From Misgurnus anguillicaudatus (lineage: Eukaryota > Chordata > Actinopteri > Cypriniformes > Cobitidae): DNA of 64,000 bases. Where the stretch lies: the NCBI RefSeq assembly GCF_027580225.2, contig NC_073352.2, positions 29,630,001 through 29,694,000 on the forward strand. The letters run 5' to 3'. The translations under genes were made by a program, and so were the position numbers. Numbering within the stretch: the stretch's first letter is position 1; each line of letters begins with the position of its first letter. The notes beneath the pieces are model-generated. The model ran no database searches, was not told where the DNA came from, and saw only the letters and a list, made by a program, of their open reading frames with translations. Positions 11,515 through 23,853 of this stretch are shown here, piece after piece.

Positions 11515-12012
11515 AAGTCGTGTTATAGTCACAAAATATTTGATTAATTTATTCGTGTTCATGGACACGATTTTCTTTTTCGTGTCATTTTATGTATTGA
11601 TTTTCCTCATTTCCTCATTTAAATCATTGTCGCTTGGGGTTAGATTTGGAGTTGGGGTTAGCATGTAATTTTATGTATTGGTTTCTACATGTTTTTCTTT
11701 CGATTTTAAAACTATTTTCACTTGGGGTTGGGGTTAGAGTTGGGATTGGGTTAGGATGTTTGAAATATAGCAAAAAGTAATTCTAACCCCAACCCCAAGC
11801 GACAATGGTAAAAAAAATGTAAAAAACAATGAGAAAACAATACATAAAATAACACGAAAGAGAAAGTCGTGCCACAAACACGAAAACTATTTATAGAAAT
11901 TTGTGTTGACTGACACAAAAAAGACATTCGTGCTCAATGGCACAAAAAAAGCGGAAAATCGTGTCCATGAACGAATAAATTAATCAAATATTTAGTGACT
12001 ATAACACAACTT
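11515..12012. repeat. Fold-back element with G-rich interior
   Basis: Arms AAGTCGTGTTATAGTCAC ... GTTCATGGACACGATTTTC at the left are mirrored by GAAAATCGTGTCCATGAAC ... GTGACTATAACACAACTT at the right. The interior has GGGGTT-rich stretches on one side (11635-11756) and CCCCAA on the other (11783-11800). Target duplication not evident. Confidence 0.75.
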
Positions 12013-12430
12013 ATTTCAGTCAATATATATTTCAGTCAATATATAAGTGGGCCATCCAAGACTAAAGATGATGGGCCTAATTTTTAAAATGCTGCATAGA
12101 AAATGTCTTTAATTTAATCTTACGATCATTTCCAAAAAGTGCGCAATGTGATTCCAGCGTTATCTCATGAGAATTTGTACGAGTTGGATAATTCGTATTA
12201 ATTCATACAACCACATTTGTAAGTTTTGGTACGATGTGGCTTGACCCCTGTGACGTTGGGGTTAGGGGTTCGGTTTCGTTGTTGTATTTTCTTAAGAATC
12301 GTAAGATTTTGCACGATTAACTTCGTATGAATTGATATGAATTAGCCAACTCATAAAATATATATGATTTCTTGTGAGATCAGGCTGGTGATTGATAAAA
12401 CGAATGTACGTATAAAAAACGCGTGTACGC

Positions 12431-12762
12431 TAGGGTGGCCATTCGTGCCAGTTCCGCCGGACACCTCCCGAACATGTTTTCGGGTTCGTTCTCGAGAAGT
12501 CGCGTTGGTCGACCGCATACGTCATCAAGGTTTAATATTTCGGGTTTAATTTCAGAAAAGCAACCGTTACATTTTAAGGTAAGAATGAAACTACAATGAT
12601 TGGATGTCTTAAAATAAATAAATTTTAATTTTCTAATGTATTTAACTGAAATGTGAGAACCTCGATGATGACGTATGCGGTCGAGCAACACGACTTCCGG
12701 AGAACGAACCCGAAAACATGTTCGGGAGGTGTCCGGCGGAACTGGCACGAATGGCCACCCTA
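12431..12762. mobile_element. hAT fold-back MITE with about 105-bp arms
   Basis: Ends TAGGGTGGCCATTCGTGCC and its complement; the two arms match almost perfectly for about 105 bp. An 8-bp target duplication GTGTACGC lies at 12423-12430 and 12763-12770. The Pro/Arg-rich ORFs here are translations of the arms. Confidence 0.93.
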
Positions 12763-12770
12763 GTGTACGC

Positions 12771-13660
12771 TTCACTTTCAGATGTGACATCTATAAATCG
12801 CAAATGACCTCATAAGATTTGCAGATTTCCGCCTTTAAACATTGCTTGATTAATGTCATTGACACATAAAATAGCACCTGTCAATGTTTACATTTTTTTC
12901 AAGCAGCAAGAATGGCCAAAAACCTGCAGCAATCGGACAAGCAAAAGTGCGTACATCTGCTCAGACCCTGACGTGGAGCTAAGCACTTTCCCACGTCAAA
13001 GACAACTTTATAAATATGAACTTTGGTGTCGACTTTTGCATTATAAATGAGGCCCTATGTGTCCTGTGAGAAAAGTATAAAATAACAAACATAATAACTC
13101 ATCATTGCCTCTCTGCTTATGCAAAATATGACGCAGAGTTACACACAGAGCTGTAAGATGGTATCAGGAGGTACAGTAGGCGGCTTTGAAATGACCTGCA
13201 GTGAAAACAGCGTGACAGTTTATTCTGTCTCGAACAGAGAAACTTCAGGTCTAAAACAGATGAAAGTAAAATCGTAAACGAAAAGAGAGACTGATTTAAA
13301 AGTAGCATCCATCTATCCATCCATCCTCTTCTTTTATGAACGAGTCCACACTAGCCGTGTAATCACATCTCTCTTTGACTGATATCTGGCTCTTTGAGAG
13401 ATCTTTTGAAGACACGTCGTCTTTGAGAGGGTGTTTTGTCTTCGGGGCGAGTTTAGACCAGCACACAATCGCACACCTGACAGCTTCATCACAGGTAAAC
13501 AGGGCGAGGTGCGGCGGTGGGGTCCATTCAGAATAAATCACTTTCTCTCAGTGAGTTAGACACGCAGGTGCTCAAAACATCTAGAAAAGGAGATAATTTA
13601 AAGTACAAAGTCAACAAGCAATCCAAAATAAACGCATTTTTCTTATTCCATGCTGGAATA
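12771..13660. other. Intergenic, nothing recognised
   Basis: No supported gene. Short ORFs on both strands are not protein-like. Confidence 0.5.
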
Positions 13661-13679
13661 AAAAGGATATGTTGTGTTT

Positions 13680-13800
13680 TGGTGCTGGTATCACCAGCAA
13701 GACCATGCTGGTTGACCAACATACACATTGTCTTGCTGGCCACTAGCTATAAACCAGCATGGGAATTATGCTGGTCTATGCTGGTTTTTCCAGCAAGGTT
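13680..13800. repeat. Short inverted-repeat element (CCAGCAAGACCATGCTGGTT core)
   Basis: Multiple alternating ATGCTGGT and ACCAGCAT motifs with opposed ends TCACCAGCAAGACC and TTTTTCCAGCAAGG; a common degenerate teleost MITE pattern. Confidence 0.55.
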
Positions 13801-13974
13801 GTGAAGTTTCTAACATTTCTTTTCAAATAGAAAGAAGTTATTGTAACAACTTACTCATGGAAAAATATGGTATACTTGAATGTACTACAATATACTTAAA
13901 TACCAGCATTTGCCGACATTTTTGTGTTAAATGATAGTGTATAAGTTATACAGGTTTATACAACATTTCTTTCT

Positions 13975-15195
13975 GGTTCTCGAATCTGATTGGCTAAGAG
14001 CTATACGATATTGTGCTGATAACGGCACTGTAACCGCTTCACCTTTCGTATTATTTCGCCACCTAGTGAATGGAGGTCCTAAGCAGGCTCATCTCTGAAT
14101 GGAAAAACACAGACGCGCTGTTTGAATCACTCTCCGTGTGTCTCATTAGTTTACTAGCGCTCTTGTATGTTACGTTAAAGTTAATGGGAGAAATGTCTTG
14201 TCACATCGTGTGGACGATTAACACTTGGAAAGAGGAATATAAACACTCGTTTTTTTCTGGAGCTATATCTTTTATCAGAACGCGAAAACACAGTGGAACT
14301 GCAGGTAAGCCCCGCAGCTTTTAAATGTGGACATTGATCATTTACTTTATCGTGACGTGACTATTAAAACATGTTATGAGATATCGCCACTGGTATATTT
14401 ATAAGCAGCATGCAAAAACATATCTCTGACACTTATAAAAAACCGTTTTATATAGTACTGACAAGAACAAAGTTTAATAATAATAATCGAGTGCTCGTAT
14501 CGCGTTAAGAATAAATGAGAAAGCAATAGTAACGTTACACAAGTATAGTTTTATTAACTTTTACCTCGCGCCAAAACAATAACAACACAAAAGACACTAA
14601 ATATGAATAAAAAACAAGTACTAGTTTGATCATGACACCAAATACTGCTGATTTGATCTCATTTTGACGATCATAAACAAACAAGGCCAACATGAGAGCC
14701 AGGGTATCTCTTTCAGAGATGTAGCCCAGAGAGGGCGGTGGTCAGCGGGGCGAGTGAACACTGATGTCCGCTCATGCTTTGGTTCTCATTTGTACCGAAT
14801 CTCACTAAGCAAACGTTCAAACAGGCGCTATCTTTACTAATCGACTGCAGATTTAAATATAATACAAATACATTCTCGACTGAACTAATCTTAAAACTAC
14901 ACTTTGTGACCAAGAAACGGTAATATAAAGTAACGGCTTTTCTGTCCATTGAGTTGTTATGAGCTTCAAAGCAGCCGAAAGTTTTACCTGTCATTCTGGC
15001 CGCCCTCAAATCCGTGGCGGAAGAAGTAGTTCTCAAACAAAGAGGCTTTTAAAATAACTCCGTTGTTGTTTTCTAGTTTTCGTTTTTTAAACGTGTGCCG
15101 TCGAACTGTTGTATAAAAGCAATATCGCTCTCGGATTCGTGTGATATAGCTCTATAGAGCTATATCACACTCCTACTCGAGCGATATTGCTTAAG
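13975..15195. repeat. Degenerate repeat region ending in a palindrome
   Basis: Begins with GAATCTGATTGGCTAAGAGC, a motif common in cyprinid interspersed repeats, and ends in GCAATATCGCTC ... GAGCGATATTGC around a perfect 32-bp palindrome (15139-15170). Internal sequence carries GCCACCTAGTG at about 14058. Whether it is one element is uncertain. Confidence 0.35.
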
Positions 15196-15335
15196 TAGCC
15201 TTGTGGTTGGGAAGTCGAGGTTGTAATCCAAGAGTTGCTGGTTCGAGTCTTACAGCCGGCGGGTTATGACTGTGGTGACCTTGAGCAAGTCACCTTAGCT
15301 GCCCACTGGTCTGGGTGTTTGTGTGTTCACGACTT
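15196..15335 (+). repeat. tRNA-derived SINE, plus strand
   Basis: TAGCCTTGTGGTTGGGAAGT resembles an A box and GGTTCGAGTC (about 15240) is a B box; then TGACCTTGAGCAAGTCACCT, typical of teleost HE1/DANA-type SINE bodies. Confidence 0.65.
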
Positions 15336-15523
15336 GCAGTGTGTTTGTTCACTACTCTCTGGGATGGGTTGAATGCAGAGTTCACATTTCGACTATGCAT
15401 TGCATACTTGAAAGCTTGTCACTTTCACACTACAAATTAAAAGTATAGTTCTACTAAAGTAGTGTATAATACTTCAATTGGATAAAATAAATGGTCTCAT
15501 AAAATAGCACTTATTTATCTTAA

Positions 15524-16024
15524 TTTATTCCCCGCCAGCCATTTTTTGAAAAGTTGCCTGCCAGCATTTTTTTGTGATTTTCACAAAAGTTTCACAAAAT
15601 GCCTTCCATGAAAATTTTCTTCAAAAAATATATAAACATACAAATATATCAAATGAAAGAACAGACCCTCTGCTTTCAAACAAACAAACTAAACGAAAAA
15701 AAAAAAACCTTTCCTCCTATCTATATTTTTTCTCTGCTTATAAACTTTTAAATATGGGTATTTTTCTTAAAAAATATTTTTTTAGCAAAAAGCTGAAATA
15801 ATTGCATTTTTGTGAAGGAATCAGATTCGGAACGATTATCAAAACATACACAGAGTTTAAAATAAGTACATAACGTTTTCGCTTCACTTTTTTATAAATT
15901 GGGTAAGTGCTTTCTAGTGGACAATCTCGGTATTGCAGATTAACATAAAAAATCACAGGAACATGTTTTTTATGGAAAGTTGTCTATTAATTGACGAGAT
16001 AACTCCTCAATGGCGGGGATAGAG
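15524..16024. mobile_element. TTAA-target MITE (CCCCGCCA ends), copy 1
   Basis: Flanked by TTAA (15520-15523 and 16025-16028). Ends TTTATTCCCCGCCA and TGGCGGGGATAGAG. Interior GTGATTTTCACAAAA matches copies at 39759-40277 and 40300-40650. Confidence 0.8.
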
Positions 16025-16097
16025 TTAATATACAAAAACGGTCAAAAATTAGTGCATAAAAGTAGTATATTTTTAAGTATATTTATAGTTGTATTAG

Positions 16098-16413
16098 TAT
16101 TAGTACTGGGCAAAGATAAATCGCAATTAATCGTATAAAAAATAAAAGTGCATTTTTAATATATGTGTGTGTACTGTGTATAATTATTATGTATTTTTAA
16201 ACACACACACACACACACACACATACATATATACATTTCAGAAATTTTTTATTTATATATCCATTTTTATTGTTAATATAGAATATATAAAAATATAAAT
16301 AAATATATATATACACATGTAAATGTTTCTTAAGTACATACACACATATATTTTGGCAAAAATGCACTTTTATTTTTTATGTGATTAATCGCGATTAATC
16401 TTTGCCCAGCACT
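16098..16413. mobile_element. MITE with TAGTACTGGGCAAAGAT ends
   Basis: Inverted ends TAGTACTGGGCAAAGATAAA and ATTAATCTTTGCCCAGCACT enclose AT- and CA-rich sequence including a (CA)n at 16200-16222. hAT-like ends; target duplication not clear. Confidence 0.7.
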
Positions 16414-16915
16414 AATTTGTATATATTAAATGTGCTTAAAGTGTATTTTAGTACTTTTTAACATTGGTTTTATATATTTATTGCAATATTCTGAACATAA
16501 AAGGGCAACAGAGTATCTATTAAATATATAAAATATGTCAACTATAATGATAAACAAATACGAAAAAAAAACATTGAAATAATTTACACAGTATTACAAT
16601 TGTAGTCAAACGACAGATTTAAGGCTTTACCCTTGGTTTACTTTATGTAGCACATTTTATATTCATGTTATTTCGTAGTAATCCCCCTCATCTATCAAAG
16701 GCAACTGTGGAAAGAATTTCCATAAAAGTTAAGATGCTCATGCAGTAAAGGAAAAACAATGAGCTGGTAAAGCCTGTTTGTTCTTAACGCATACATGCAT
16801 ATGTTAAATATTAGGCCTAGTTGTGTGATATGCAATATAAATCTTCTGTGAAAAACTGTGAAAATATTAAATAACCATCTTAAGACAAATGCTTAGTGAA
16901 ACATTCAACACTGTG

Positions 16916-17102
16916 CACTGTCAGAAAACATGGTTAAAATGGTCCTAACCCTTTAAAAAGGTCCTAATATGTATCATTTAGGTACAGATATATACATTTG
17001 ATACCAATATGAGGTACTAATACTCTTTAGGTGCACAGGTGTACTTTTTGAAAGGGTACAAACACATTGACGGCTTATTTTTTTACCATTTTTCTAACAG
17101 TG
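16916..17102. mobile_element. TA-target MITE (CACTGTCAGAAAA / TTTTTCTAACAGTG ends)
   Basis: Imperfect inverted ends with TA on the right and TG on the left; interior GGTCCTAATATGTATCATTT repeats, common in teleosts. Confidence 0.65.
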
Positions 17103-18103
17103 TACATCACTGTAAATTGTATTATTGTTGCTTATTGTGACTATAAAGAAGCATCAAGAGAATAACACTGAAGACATGATTTCACAAAAAGCTGTTGATG
17201 AGCAGAACGAAGACGGTCAGTTAAATCCACACCTGCTTTCTATCATCACCTCCGCTGTACATTCATTTTCAATAATTCAACAGTCTGTCATCAAGTATTC
17301 GTAACAAAATCTTTTATTCTGGAGTAGCAAACACTGATGCTAATGTGATCGGTTTTAACACCTGCTGCTGTTTCTTCTCCCATAATGCCCTGCTGCGTGA
17401 CAACAGCTGACACCGAGATCTTCCTGTGCTCTCACAGACCCATTTATATGCTAATAGACAAACATGCACGCACACCCCCGTCCTTAAATGAACCCGATCA
17501 TTAGTCACAATGTGCATGCACATCTGACTAAACACAAACACATATACAATTTATTTTAGGGTTTAAATACAGCTGAAACATTTACAAATATTAACACAGT
17601 ACAGATGCAGAAAACAAACACAACAGGATTCAGTCCACTTGCACAAAATAATCAGTCTTTCTCATTGATTATGCATGCACACGCAGACACACACATGTGC
17701 ACATGACACGTTCATGCTGTGACCCCGCTTGACCTCTGAACCCTGTGTTTGACAGGGTGAGGGGTTGAAAAGCTTTGTTCGCTTATAAGCGTCTGCATGC
17801 TTCACTCAAGTTGATTTTGAAAAATGAAAAGATTGTATCTGTTGTTCATAGTTTTTGACATACAAATGCATCATCACTACAAGTCTGCACATGCTTCCTA
17901 TGTCGGTATCACAGACTGATGATAATACCACAATAATTTGACATAAATATTACTGAATAACTGCATGTTCCCTTTAAATCCTACTACCACAGTACCATGT
18001 TTAACAAATACGACCCTGTCTGTGAAATTCAGGCTAATGTCTTGTAAACAAATGAGATGAGGAGCGTTTGATTTCATTCATTTTCATGAACTTAGTCAAT
18101 AAT
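17103..18103. other. Intergenic, nothing recognised
   Basis: AT-rich; a few CA-rich patches at 17680-17710. No coding or RNA signal. Confidence 0.5.
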
Positions 18104-18330
18104 GGGGTGGTTTCCAAGACAGTGAATAGACTAGTCCTAGACTAAAATATAAGAACTGTCCAAACTGAAAACCACTTGCACTGACATCTTAAAATACATC
18201 AGTGCATGTTTGTTTTACATCAAATGCACACCAGTAATGTATTTAGTAAGGCATGTTTGTTAAAAATAGTTATATTTTCCTAATTAAACTAGTCTTGGTT
18301 AAAGATAATCCCTGTCCGGAAAACCACCAC
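18104..18330. mobile_element. PIF/Harbinger-like MITE, uninterrupted copy
   Basis: Ends GGGGTGGTTTCCAAGACAG and CCTGTCCGGAAAACCACCAC, target duplication AAT at 18101-18103 and 18331-18333. This copy gives the empty-site sequence used to interpret the nested copy at 22833-23907. Confidence 0.85.
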
Positions 18331-18389
18331 AATATGTTACTTACGTTATGTATCATATGTATCATTTTAGGTTGAAAACAGTAAATCAC

Positions 18390-19025
18390 CAAAAATAATA
18401 TTGACCAATATATTTTTTGGCCATTTTTTATATTTTGAAAGCATTTATATTCACGTTGCATTGGAATAAAAACGTTATACATTTTATACAAACGTTTATA
18501 CTTTTTTATTTACAGATTTTTTGCCGTATGGGTTGTAAAATTAGAAATGTATTTGTTGCCCCTGAAAAACATTTTGAAATATACAGTAGGTTAATATATG
18601 AAGGTTAAAAATAAATATATTTTCAAATTCAAAAATATATTTAATTAAGCTTTACTTTCCTACAAAATGTATTTTGCATATATTTAAAACATATTTTTGG
18701 TAACACTTTACAATAAGGTTTATAAGTTAACATTAATGTATTAACTTACATTGACAAACCATGAGCAATACATTTGTTACATTCTTTATTAATCTTTGTT
18801 AATGTTAGTTAATAGAAATAAAGCTGTTCATTGTTTGTTCTTGTTAGTTCACAGTGCATTAACTAACGTTAACAAGATTTTAATAAAGTATTACTAATTG
18901 TTGGAATTAACATTAACAAAGATTAATGTATTAATGTATATGTAATTTATGTAGTTAACTAATGAACCGTTTTGTAAAGTGTTACCATATTTTTTGCCAA
19001 AAAATATTTTTATATTCCATATGGG
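18390..19025. repeat. AT-rich element, TTTTTGGCC / TTGCCGTATGG family (copy 3), interrupted
   Basis: ATATATTTTTTGGCC at the left, TTTTTTGCCGTATGGG inside and TTTTATATTCCATATGGG at the right match the 1874-2724 element. A second MITE is inserted at 18708-18987. Confidence 0.45.
18708..18987. mobile_element. MITE with TGGTAACACTTTACA ends
   Basis: Left TGGTAACACTTTACAATAAG and right TTTTGTAAAGTGTTACCA; a very common teleost repeat. The host sequence ACATATTTT continues on the far side. Confidence 0.85.
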
Positions 19026-19234
19026 TTGCATGTGTGAACGGCACATTTTTGTATTTACTGGGAAATTCATGGTATTCCCCGAAATTACTGTGTGAAAGAT
19101 GCTGAAAGTTTTTATGTTTTGTAATAGATGTTTAAAAATCCTCCAGGTCATGAATCATCTTGGCTTTTAGCATCTTCTGCATATTTTAGACCCTGTTCAC
19201 CAGTGACTGTATGATGTTGAGATTTATATTTAAG

Positions 19235-19865
19235 GATTATTAGGAACACCCGTTCAATTTCTCATTAATGCAATTATCGCACAACTTTGAGGCTGATGGG
19301 CTACAACAGCAGAAGACCCCACCGGGTACCACTCATCTCCAATACAAATAGAAAAAAGAGGCTACAATTTGCACAAGCTCAGTAAAATTGGACAGTTGAA
19401 GACTGGAAAAACATTGCCTGGTCTGATAAGTCTCGATTTCTGTTGAGACATTCAGATGGTAGAGTGAGAATTTGGCGTAACCAGAATGAGAACATGGATC
19501 CATCACACCTTACCACTGTGCAGGCTGGTGGTGGTGGTGTAATGGTGCTGGGGATGTTTTCTTGGCACACTTAAGGCCCCTTAGTGCCAATTGAGCATCG
19601 TTTAAATGCCACAGCCTACCTGAGCATTGTTTCTGACCATGTCCATCCCTTTATGATCACCATGTACTGATCCACTGATGGCTACATGTCACAAAGCTTG
19701 AATCATTTTAAATTGGTTTCTTGAACATGACAATGAGTTCACTGTACTAAAATGGCCCCTATCAATATGGGCCAACATTTCTAAAGAATGCTTTCAGCAC
19801 CTTATTGAATCAATGCCACGTAGAATTAAGGCAGTTCTGAAGGCGAAAAGGGGTAAACACAGTAT
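19235..19865 (+). pseudogene. Degenerate Tc1-like transposase
   Basis: The plus strand retains NWTVEDWKNIAWSDKSRFLL, then RIWRNQNENMDPS and GGGGVMVLGMFSWHT, the second and later blocks of a Tc1-like DDE transposase (Asp in WSD is a catalytic position). Downstream GPLVPIEHRLNATAYLSIV and HVHPFM follow in order, then STDGY where the second Asp region should be, but with stops (TAA after SWHT) and frame loss. The N-terminal DNA-binding domain and both terminal repeats are missing. Clearly inactive. Confidence 0.88.
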
Positions 19866-20222
19866 TAGTATCTTACAGTTAATACTTTATCCGGTTTTTG
19901 ACCTTCTCACCTAAACACAAACAAACATCTGCCCAGTTCTCACCTAACCCAACCTTTCAATGTCAGACGTTTCACAAATTGTGTGTGTGTGTGTCTTGAC
20001 TACAGGATGTTCCAGCTGTCTGGAAGTTCACGCTATAATTCCATGAAAAAAGGAAAAGAGCAGAACCGTGTCCTCAGTTCACCTCTGAACACATGCACAC
20101 AGCTGTTCAGATATTAGGATTTTGAAAAGGACCAAACACACACAGATATCATCACACACATTATAATCTATTCAGATATTTACTCATCTACATCTCTCTA
20201 TAAAGAATTCAGTGACAGTACT

Positions 20223-20259
<37 letters not shown>

Positions 20260-20783
20260 ATATGGAAACATCAACACAGTGTCAAAAGAAGAAGATTTGG
20301 TAGATACCGAAAGCCATTTATTATTTTTGATATGAAACCTGATATAGAAAACATTGAAACCTCTAAAATGACATATCATGTAAAGTGCTGGTATTTCTCT
20401 GCAGTCTGCTACATGGGTCAGTGTCACATAAGCAGTAAATCAGTGTGAAGAAGGAAAAATCTAGACATGACGGGCAAAAGTTTGAGGTTTGAGCAGAACC
20501 CCCCCCCCCCTTCACCCTCACCCGCTGCCACGTGCAGCACAAGACACTGGTGTGTAATTATTACCCTCACCACAGGATTGTGGAAAAGTGCAGTAATACC
20601 AGCATGACACGCTCCGGTCCTTCATCTTATCCTCTTTGCTTCTCTCGGAGCTTAAGGGAGATGAGAAAAGAGTGAGATGAGACCTTCAGAGAAAACATAG
20701 TGACACTAATATAAACATGAAATAAACACCAATCAATTATACACCACATTATTGACATGATAGAAAAAAATAAACAAACTTAA
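19866..20783. other. Intergenic, microsatellite and low-complexity sequence
   Basis: Contains a (CT)n tract at 20226-20257 and poly-C at about 20501-20510. The ORFs over the CT tract are artefacts. Nothing else recognised. Confidence 0.7.
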
Positions 20784-21061
20784 AGGAACGGTATGTAGGA
20801 TTGTGGCCAAAACTGGTATTGCAATCACAAAACTTGTGGCTAAAACTGGTACTGCAATCACACAACTGGTGCCCAATACACAAAATGACAACATAAACAT
20901 CAGTTGAGGGCTGCAAATCCACTTTTTAAATGACAATATCCTGGCTGGACCACTGTTGCGAGTGATATAAGTATTTGAAATGAACATGATTTCTTAATGT
21001 CTAGTGACATATCAGGGCCATTTTATGATTAATTGATATAAATTTCTTACATACTGTTCCT
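20784..21061. mobile_element. TTAA-target MITE (AGGAAC(A/G)GTATGTA ends), copy 2, intact
   Basis: 278 bp flanked by TTAA (20780-20783 and 21062-21065), opposite orientation to the 8245-8774 copy and lacking the hAT insertion found there. Confidence 0.88.
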
Positions 21062-21084
21062 TTAACAATAAAGAAGTATCTTTC

Positions 21085-21150
21085 ATCATCACTGATTCAC
21101 CCTCATGTTGTTCAAAACCTTTGTGACTTTAATCTGTGGAACACAACAGG
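21085..21150. repeat. Fragment of the common TTCACCC...GTGAACTA teleost repeat
   Basis: GATTCACCCTCATGTTGTTC is a recognisable segment of the family seen complete at 51257-51506. Confidence 0.45.
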
Positions 21151-21703
21151 ACATTTAGCAAAAAGCTCGTATATGAATTAGCATTAAACTTGTTCTTGTG
21201 TTACACGTTTAATCAAACATCTTGCATTACACAGATTCAGATCTTTGTTCACCGAAAGAAAAGTCAAGTGGTTTGGGAAAAACATGAGGATGACGAATTC
21301 GGAATGACAGACTTCTTATTTCCAGGTGAACTTGTACCTTTGAAGGCATGCACACAGTCACACAGTCAGCCTTTGTTATCGTCTTCATGTCTGTAGGTGA
21401 AGCATGACCTGTGGATGCAGACTTGAGGGGTTTTGAATGTTACTCAAATCTGTTATCAGACATTTCGTGTGTGCAAATTCTTAAAGATAACAGTGACTCT
21501 GTCCTGTGAAAGATCCAGCCAAAACATAACACAACACATTACATGTTGTATTGTATTTTCAAATACTGCATGGCATACATTGAAAGAAATAGATGATTTT
21601 AAAATACCCAGAAAAGAATGAAAGACATCGCCAAAAAGGTCCACGTTCCATCAGTTGTTCACAGAATACGCTGGCAAGTAATTTGGCATTTATACGGGCT
21701 GTT
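21151..21703. other. Intergenic, nothing recognised
   Basis: Several ORFs of 60-86 codons on both strands, none with recognisable domains or splice context. Confidence 0.45.
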
Positions 21704-21707
21704 TAAA

Positions 21708-22285
21708 GGTACAATTTGTAAAATATTTGCAGTAAAATATCCAAAAAACCACTAGGCCAGTGTTACTGTATATATATTTATCCAGTTGATTACTAACAAT
21801 CACTCTAATGTTTTCAACTACTTGTACATTATGAGAATATTGCCATTCAAAACAGTGATACGGGACAATGTAGTCGCCCGTCAATGATGTTAATATCCAC
21901 ATTAGCCCTTGTTAACGCCTTTACTGATGTAGTAACCACATGACAAGAGTGTCGTGGACAAATGTCGAAGTATGCGTCTGTCGGGCTTTACTCGCTTAAA
22001 CCTTACATAATGAAATAAAATGATGTCATCAAACGCAGCATTTATAAAACTTGATTACCTCATTCGTTAACATGATTTCTCATTTCCGTTTGATTGATGG
22101 CCATCAGCGGTTAAAAGACAACAAATTCCATAATTCCACGCAGTTTCAGAGCATCATTAATTTACATCGTTATTGTTTTGATCCTGCGCTCTCTAGTGGC
22201 GGATTCTTGTTGAATAAAATAGTTTGTTTTGTTTTCACAAAAGTGTTCTTGTCGCGTCATATTATTATTATTATTATTATTATAA
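21708..22285. repeat. TTTAAAGGTACAATTTGTAA-type repeat, right end unclear
   Basis: Left end follows TTTAA at about 21703 and resembles other TTAA elements. CTCTAGTGGCGG (about 22190) lies near a likely right part, followed by (ATT)n at 22260-22283. Confidence 0.4.
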
Positions 22286-22920
22286 CTACTGATGGCACAT
22301 GGACTTTTTTGCCGAGAACGGGATTATGGGTATTCCTTACAACATGTACTGATAATTTTGAGGTTATTTAACTTCAATGTTTTAGTTTAATGAATTTTAT
22401 ATGCTTAAAAGTTAAATAAACTAAGATTTTTAAGTATATGAATAAAACTCAAAGTTTTAGGTGATGTTTACGTCATTGTTAAAGTAAAGACAGTAATGGG
22501 ACATAAACACCAAACGCGAGTTCAACGTGAGTAGATTACATACAAAGGCAATGCAAAGACGAAATCAGACACATCGTCGCGCATTGTGATACAAATGACT
22601 CGAAATGGGCAGCACGTTTGCAGCAAAAACGTGCACTATGATCACCTAAAACGGGTCTTCGCCCAAGTTAAAAATATTCAAAAATTTGCATGATATGAAG
22701 TTAAATCACGCGAATAATGTAGAGGAAGTAACGCGATGCCCCGCGTTTAGTGTGTACGTAGCATAACAGTGTACACAGACAAGACTTAAGGCTAATCCTA
22801 GACTAAAACACATTGCAATAACAGATCTTAAAGGGGCGGTTTCCCGGACAGGGATTAGACTAGTCCTAGACTAAAATAAAAGTAAGAACTGTTCAAACTG
22901 AAAACAACTTGCACTGACAT

Positions 22921-23103
22921 ATGAAGTGTTTCGTTGCAAAACGAGATAACTCAGTTTTTAACAATTTTGTCAAAACATTTTTATTATGATGTTATCAGGT
23001 TTAAATCGAAACAAACATACTGCAGTTGAACTGATGTTAATTGGAATGCACAACCAAAAAACGAGATTTCTGAACAATTAAGTTTTGCAACGAAACTCTT
23101 CAT
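22921..23103. mobile_element. Nested MITE 1 (ATGAAG(A/T)GTTTCGTTGC ends)
   Basis: 183 bp with inverted ends TTTCGTTGCAAAAC / GTTTTGCAACGAAA, with AT repeated at both edges. Confidence 0.8.
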
Positions 23104-23154
23104 ATCTTAAAATACATCAGTGCCCTTTGTTTTGCCTCAAAATGCACACAAGTA

Positions 23155-23338
23155 CACTGAAAAAAAATTCATTCAATTTACCCAATTTTTTAAGGTAAGT
23201 GGTCGCAATGAATTTATTCAAGCTACATTTAAACAAAAAAAATTAAAACAAAAAACTTTTGTTTAAATGTAGCTTAAATAAATTCATTGCAACCACTTAC
23301 CTTAAAAAATTGAGTAAATTGAATAATTTTTTTCAGTG
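23155..23338. mobile_element. Nested MITE 2: TA-target fold-back MITE, copy 2
   Basis: Same family as 2755-2955: CACTGAAAAAAAATTCATTC ... TTTTTTTCAGTG, flanked by TA on both sides. Confidence 0.85.
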
Positions 23339-23367
23339 TAATGTTTTTAGTAATATTTCCTAATTAA

Positions 23368-23853
23368 CCCGTTAATTGGCGCTGTCCCGTGAGCGGGACA
23401 CCTATGTTTACTTCAATATTTTTTATGTAAATGTTAATCTATCACGACAAACTATATATTGTTGGAAAGGTCTAAGAATGTAGTTTTCATATTTCAAAAC
23501 CTTTTAGCAGTAATAATAATGCAGTAACTGTAATTTATTCATTTGTGACAGCAAACCTCAAAGCAAACCAGCACAAACCTCAGTTTTTTTTACAATTTGA
23601 TGTATTAAAAATAATACTATATTGCATTTTTATTTATTACAAATAAATTTAAACTGCTTTAAAAAAATGAATATTTTCACCTCCAGACACTTCCCTAAAA
23701 AACGTTGAAGTGTCTTCTTTAAAACATAAAATTACCAAAATTAAAACCAAAATTAGGCTTCTAGACAAAAAAAATGCCAGTTATATTCATTTAAAGGTGT
23801 ATATCACCTTTTCACCAACCCCTCACTCAAAAAGGGCTGCGCCAGTTAAAGGG
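23368..23853. mobile_element. Nested MITE 3: TTAA-target element (CCCGTTAATTGGCGC ends)
   Basis: Left CCCGTTAATTGGCGC, right GCGCCAGTTAAAGGG, TTAA at 23364-23367 and 23854-23857; 486 bp with no coding content. Confidence 0.85.

Noticed and set aside
12364..12790. Pro/Arg-rich ORFs on both strands
   Set aside because: They read the two arms of a hAT fold-back MITE.
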